NCBI GenBank assembly: GCA_903919165.1
Contig: CAIXHJ010000071.1
Coordinates: 1-8,782, forward strand
Direction: 5' to 3'
From: an uncultured Holophagaceae bacterium
Lineage (GTDB): Bacteria > Acidobacteriota > Holophagae > Holophagales > Holophagaceae
DNA length: 8,782 bases
Below are positions 5,673 through 8,782 of this stretch, piece by piece. The stretch's first letter is position 1, and every line of letters starts with the position of its first letter. Position numbers and translations under genes: made by a program. A model generated the notes under the pieces. It saw only the letters and a list, made by a program, of their open reading frames with translations. It made no database searches and had not been told where the DNA came from.

Positions 5673-6362
5673 GTGAACCCATTGAAAATCCTCATCGTCG
5701 AAGATGAACACAAACTGGCTCAGGTCCTTCAGCAGGGACTCAAGGAGCAGGGCTTCGTGGTGGAATGGGCTGACGACGGCGCCCTCGGCCTGGACATGGC
5801 TCTGGAAGGGAGCTTTGATGCGGTGATCCTGGACGTGATGCTACCGGGGATGAATGGTTTCGAGGTGCTAAGCGAGCTCCGCAAATCGGGCAGCACCCTA
5901 CCCGTCATCATGCTCACGGCCCGCAACAACGTGGATGACCGCGTGAGGGGGCTGGACCATGGCGCCGACGACTACCTGGCCAAGCCCTTCGACTTCAAGG
6001 AGCTGCTGGCGCGGCTGAGGGCCATCCTGCGGCGGCCCAAGACGGAGCTCCGCACCACCCTGAGGGTGGCCGGTCTCACCATGAACCTGAAGAGCCGCGA
6101 AGTCCGCCGGGACGGCAAGTTCATCGATCTGACGCCCAAGGAATTCGGGATTCTGGAATACCTGCTGAGCCGCAAGGGGCTGGTGCTCACCAAGGCCATG
6201 ATCATGGACCACGTGTGGCCCTCGGATGCGGATTGCCAGGGGAGCTCGAACCTGGTGGAGGTCTATGTCAACCACCTCCGAAAGAAGGTCGATCAGGACC
6301 ATGCGGTAAAGCTGATCCAGACCGTCCGAGGCTCAGGCTACATCATCCAGGACCAGACCTGA
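5673..6362 (+). CDS. OmpR/PhoB-family response regulator
   Basis: A 229-residue DNA-binding response regulator of normal length. The N-terminal receiver domain (about 4-118) has the acidic pair E10-D11, the phospho-acceptor D54 (VILDVMLPG), the switch T82 (MLTAR) and K104 (LAKPFDF). The C-terminal winged-helix domain (about 132-227) shows IDLTPKEFGILEYLL, the recognition-helix region with VEVYVNHLRKKVD, and the wing hairpin IQTVRGSGYII. Phosphorylation by the next gene's kinase would drive dimerisation and promoter binding. GTG 5673 is my choice; TTG 5670 would add one residue and TTG 5682 would cut into the first strand. No good ribosome binding site precedes any of them. The stop overlaps the kinase start (TGATG). 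Its composition resembles regulators paired with CusS/CzcS-like sensors, but the signal cannot be read from it. Confidence 0.95.
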   Translation: MNPLKILIVEDEHKLAQVLQQGLKEQGFVVEWADDGALGLDMALEGSFDAVILDVMLPGMNGFEVLSELRKSGSTLPVIMLTARNNVDDRVRGLDHGADDYLAKPFDFKELLARLRAILRRPKTELRTTLRVAGLTMNLKSREVRRDGKFIDLTPKEFGILEYLLSRKGLVLTKAMIMDHVWPSDADCQGSSNLVEVYVNHLRKKVDQDHAVKLIQTVRGSGYIIQDQT

Positions 6363-7771
6363 TGCGGTTCACGCGAACCCTCCGGTTCCGCGTAACGGCC
6401 TGGTACTGCCTCGCACTCGCGCTTGGACTGGTCGTCTTCGGCGTGGTACTGCTGGGCATGGCCAACGAGCACCTGCTCACCAACCACGATGAAGCCATGA
6501 CCTTCAAGGGGCATGCCGTCATCCACGTCATCGATCAGGATTTCAGAAGCGCCGACCTAGCCCCGATCCAGTTGGAGCATTTCGCACGGCTTGGCAGGTT
6601 GGCGATCTTCCAGGAGGATCAGGGGGTAGCCCACCTGGTCTACCGCTCCCCGGATCTCTTCAATGCGCCCGTGCTGGTCCGCGACTCCGAGTTGGACGTG
6701 CAGTCGGAGGAATATGGACGCTTCGCCACCGTGGTGGAGAGCGGAGACTATTGGCGCATCTTCACGCTGCACCACCGGGACCTGGGAGGCCGACTCTGGA
6801 GTATCCGGGTCCTGGAAGAGCTTGGCGACGTCCAGGGCGCGCTGCGGAGGCTCAGGATCGCCTTCTACCACCTCGTCCCCACCGGCATCCTGGTTTCCCT
6901 CATCGGCGGGCTGGTGCTCTCCGGCAGGGCCCTCGCGCCCGTCACCAACATCATCAAGCTGGCCAACGAGATCGAGCCAACAGCCCTTTCCCGGCGCCTT
7001 CCCCATCCGGGCGTGGATGACGAAATCGGTCGCCTGGTGGACACGCTCAACCGCATGCTCACCCGCATCGAGGCCTCCTTCAATGCCATGAAGCGCTTCA
7101 CGTCGGATGCCTCCCATGAACTGCGCAGCCCCCTGGCCACCATCCGCAACACCGTGGACGTGACCCTGGCGAGGCCCCGCAGTGGGGAAGAGAAGGATGC
7201 CGCCCTCCAGAGCATTGGCGAGGAGGCGAATCGCATCCGCACGCTGGTGGAGGATCTGCTGCTCCTGGCCCAGGCCGATTCGGGCCGCCTGGTGATGCAG
7301 ATGAAGCCCGTGTCCATGGCCTTCATCCTCGAAGCCCAGGTGGAAGCCCACCAGCCCCAGGCCAAGGAACGAGACATGCGGCTGGAGATTACTTCGCTTC
7401 TTCCCGACGAGATCCTTGGCGATGAGCGTTGGCTGCATCAGGTGGTGGGCAACCTGCTGGACAATGCCATCAAGTACACGCCGGTGGGCGGAACCGTCAC
7501 CGTGGCCATGGCACGCACGACCGGGGCCCTCCAGTTCACTGTCAGCGACACGGGCTGCGGCATTCCGGAAGACGAGCTCGATCGGGTCTTCGAGCGGTTC
7601 TTCCGCTCTGACCCCTCCCGTTCCCGGGTCCATGTCCCGGGCCTTGGCCTGGGCCTCGCCATCGTCGCCTGGGTGGTGGAAGAGCATGACGGCCGCATCC
7701 AGGCCAGCAATCGGCCCGAGGGCGGGGCGGTCTTCACCGTGACCCTGCCACTGGCGCCGCCGCAGGGCTAG
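6362..7771 (+). CDS. Membrane sensor histidine kinase, partner of the preceding regulator
   Basis: A 469-residue inner-membrane kinase. Transmembrane segment 1 is at about 12-34 and a periplasmic sensor region of about 130 residues follows, with no domain I recognise. Transmembrane segment 2 (about 166-188) leads into a HAMP linker (about 189-240). The dimerisation/phospho-acceptor helix has FTSDASHELRSPLATIRNT with H252. The ATPase domain shows NLLDNAIKYTP (N368), DTGCGIPEDE (D396) and the lid motif GLGLGLAIV. The overall plan is that of the EnvZ/CusS class. The G2 region reads PGLGLGL where GGxGLGL is more usual; the core glycines remain, so activity is expected. The ATG at 6362 overlaps the regulator's stop by one base, indicating translational coupling; the frame is open further upstream only as a shadow of the regulator gene. 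The stimulus is unknown. Confidence 0.95.
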   Translation: MRFTRTLRFRVTAWYCLALALGLVVFGVVLLGMANEHLLTNHDEAMTFKGHAVIHVIDQDFRSADLAPIQLEHFARLGRLAIFQEDQGVAHLVYRSPDLFNAPVLVRDSELDVQSEEYGRFATVVESGDYWRIFTLHHRDLGGRLWSIRVLEELGDVQGALRRLRIAFYHLVPTGILVSLIGGLVLSGRALAPVTNIIKLANEIEPTALSRRLPHPGVDDEIGRLVDTLNRMLTRIEASFNAMKRFTSDASHELRSPLATIRNTVDVTLARPRSGEEKDAALQSIGEEANRIRTLVEDLLLLAQADSGRLVMQMKPVSMAFILEAQVEAHQPQAKERDMRLEITSLLPDEILGDERWLHQVVGNLLDNAIKYTPVGGTVTVAMARTTGALQFTVSDTGCGIPEDELDRVFERFFRSDPSRSRVHVPGLGLGLAIVAWVVEEHDGRIQASNRPEGGAVFTVTLPLAPPQG

Positions 7772-7932
7772 GGCCAGCACCAGGTTTCCTCGACGGTGAT
7801 GACAGTCACCTTCCAAGCAAGTCCTCAGGGTTTGAGATAAATTGGTACTGGATCTGGTTTCGGCCGGAAGATCCCAACGCCTTTCCATGGTTCCGACCCG
7901 AGATCTCCACTTCGATGAATTGCAGGCACCCT

Positions 7933-7937
7933 GGAGG
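7933..7937 (+). promoter_or_regulatory. Ribosome binding site GGAGG deciding the NHL-protein start
   Basis: GGAGG ends 1 base before an ATG at 7939 and 7 bases before the in-frame ATG at 7945. Only the second spacing is suitable for initiation, so the protein starts at 7945. Confidence 0.75.
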
Positions 7938-7944
7938 CATGACC

Positions 7945-8782
7945 ATGTTGAAGCGTTCCCCCTTCTCCCATTCCATGCGGGTGCTTTGGGCGGCTCTGGC
8001 CTGCGCCATGTCCCTGATGGCCCAGGCACCGGCCAAGGAGGACCCCAACCTGCAATGGCCCCCTCCGCCGAATGAAGCCCGCATCAAGTGGGTGGCCGAG
8101 TACCACAGCGAGTTCGATGTGGGCGCCAAGAAGCGCCACAGCTTCCTGGACCGGCTCGCGGGCAAGGGACAGGATTCCATGTTCCTCCTCCGCCCCCTTT
8201 CTGTGGCGGTGGATGAAAAGGGAGCAGTCTTCGTGGGCGATTTCGGGCTGGGCATCGTGGGCATGGATCCCGTGGCCCACAAGATGTGGCGCTTCGCGGA
8301 TGTGTCCCAGAAGTCCCTCGCTGCGCCCGCAGGGGTTGCCGTGGATTCCAAATTTGTCTATGCGACCGATGCCAACACCGACACCCTGGCGACTTTTGAT
8401 AAGGAAGGCCACTTCATCCAGTCTCTCGGCCAGAACGACGGCATCAAGCGCCCCGTGGGCGTGGCGGTGGATGAGGCCAGGAACCTGGTGGTGGTGGTGA
8501 ACGGCGGCAATAACACTGTACTGCTGTTCGACCGCACCCTGAAACTCATCAAGAAGATCGGCTCGCGAGGAACTGGGCCAGGCCAGTTCAACTTCCCCAC
8601 CTTCTGCTGTGTGGTGCCCGGCACGGGCTTCGCCATCAGCGACACGGGCAATTTCCGCGTCCAGATTTTCGACTACGCCGGGAAGTACGTTAGGTCCTTC
8701 GGCAAGGTGGGGGACACCTCCGGCACCTTCTCCCGACCCAAGGGGATTGCAGTGGATCCCGATGGCAACCTCTACGTGGTGG
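7945..8782 (+). CDS. Exported NHL-repeat beta-propeller protein, 3' end outside window
   Basis: The frame is open from the ATG to the window edge (279 codons seen). A signal peptide is predicted: basic start, hydrophobic VLWAALACAMSLMAQA, cleavage near residue 27 before PAKED. The mature protein begins with a proline-rich WPPPPNEARIKW segment, then NHL-type blades with the repeated pattern of a Gly-(Val/Ile)-Ala-Val-Asp strand followed by Tyr/Val-rich strands. Such segments start at about residues 83 (RPLSVAVD), 130 (GVAVDSKF), 169 (RPVGVAVD), 215 (FNFPTFCC) and 262 (FSRPKGIAVD), which suggests a six-bladed propeller. These proteins act as extracytoplasmic scaffolds or binding proteins, and in metal-respiring bacteria they often neighbour multihaem cytochrome genes. 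Whether that holds here lies outside the window. The blade at 215 has an unusual Cys-Cys pair. The protein follows the two-component genes after 173 bases with no clear terminator. Confidence 0.88.
   Translation, partial: MLKRSPFSHSMRVLWAALACAMSLMAQAPAKEDPNLQWPPPPNEARIKWVAEYHSEFDVGAKKRHSFLDRLAGKGQDSMFLLRPLSVAVDEKGAVFVGDFGLGIVGMDPVAHKMWRFADVSQKSLAAPAGVAVDSKFVYATDANTDTLATFDKEGHFIQSLGQNDGIKRPVGVAVDEARNLVVVVNGGNNTVLLFDRTLKLIKKIGSRGTGPGQFNFPTFCCVVPGTGFAISDTGNFRVQIFDYAGKYVRSFGKVGDTSGTFSRPKGIAVDPDGNLYVV

Noticed and set aside
4195..5682. A 495-codon open frame on the minus strand antisense to cysS
   Set aside because: It is the mirror of a strongly GC-biased coding frame. The plus strand encodes unmistakable CysRS motifs, and the antisense product has no recognisable domain or start signals.
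7795..7810. GGTGA-TGACAG-TCACC hairpin after the histidine kinase as a terminator
   Set aside because: The stem has only 5 bp and no T run follows, so it is not a credible intrinsic terminator.
6557..8029. A 490-codon minus-strand open frame antisense to the histidine kinase
   Set aside because: It has the same cause: codon bias of the kinase gene leaves the complementary frame without stops. The product is low-complexity and His/Gly/Gln-rich.

Overview
The window reads as a moderately high-GC Gram-negative chromosome segment. Exported proteins with Sec signal peptides, rho-independent terminators, GTG/TTG starts and an NHL beta-propeller gene of the kind often seen in metal-respiring bacteria make me think of Acidobacteriota (Holophagae/Geothrix-like). 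That placement is inference, not something I could test. No rRNA, tRNA, CRISPR array, transposase or phage gene is visible.

Left block (about 1-2610, minus strand): a two-gene operon reads leftward, a monofunctional proline dehydrogenase-like FAD enzyme followed by a FemAB/GNAT-like acyltransferase. They are coupled by a 4-base TTGA stop/start overlap. The first 126 bases show no gene and no convincing terminator, so the transcript may continue to the left. This block is less GC-rich than the rest (hand count: about 52% over 421-660 against 66% over 7081-7320). The dehydrogenase also has Gly-Cys where the family carries its substrate-carboxylate-binding Arg-Arg pair. A gene-poor stretch (2172-2576) upstream holds a candidate promoter, a 13-bp palindrome and a leader inverted repeat.

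Middle block (about 2577-5622): an exported thioredoxin-fold protein (minus strand, with its own terminator) diverges from a small exported protein (plus strand, with a strong terminator). Then follow a 7-bp tandem repeat, a YbgC-type acyl-CoA thioesterase and cysteinyl-tRNA synthetase (cysS). A three-codon mini-ORF with the best Shine-Dalgarno sequence of the area sits just before cysS.

Right block (5619-8782, plus strand): a sigma-70-like promoter overlapping the cysS stop codon drives an OmpR/PhoB-type response regulator and a membrane histidine kinase, joined by a 1-base TGATG overlap. They form one two-component system. After a 173-base gap comes an exported NHL-repeat beta-propeller protein that runs off the right edge.

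Most of the window is conventional. The part most worth following up is the coupled dehydrogenase/acyltransferase pair with the altered substrate-binding helix.
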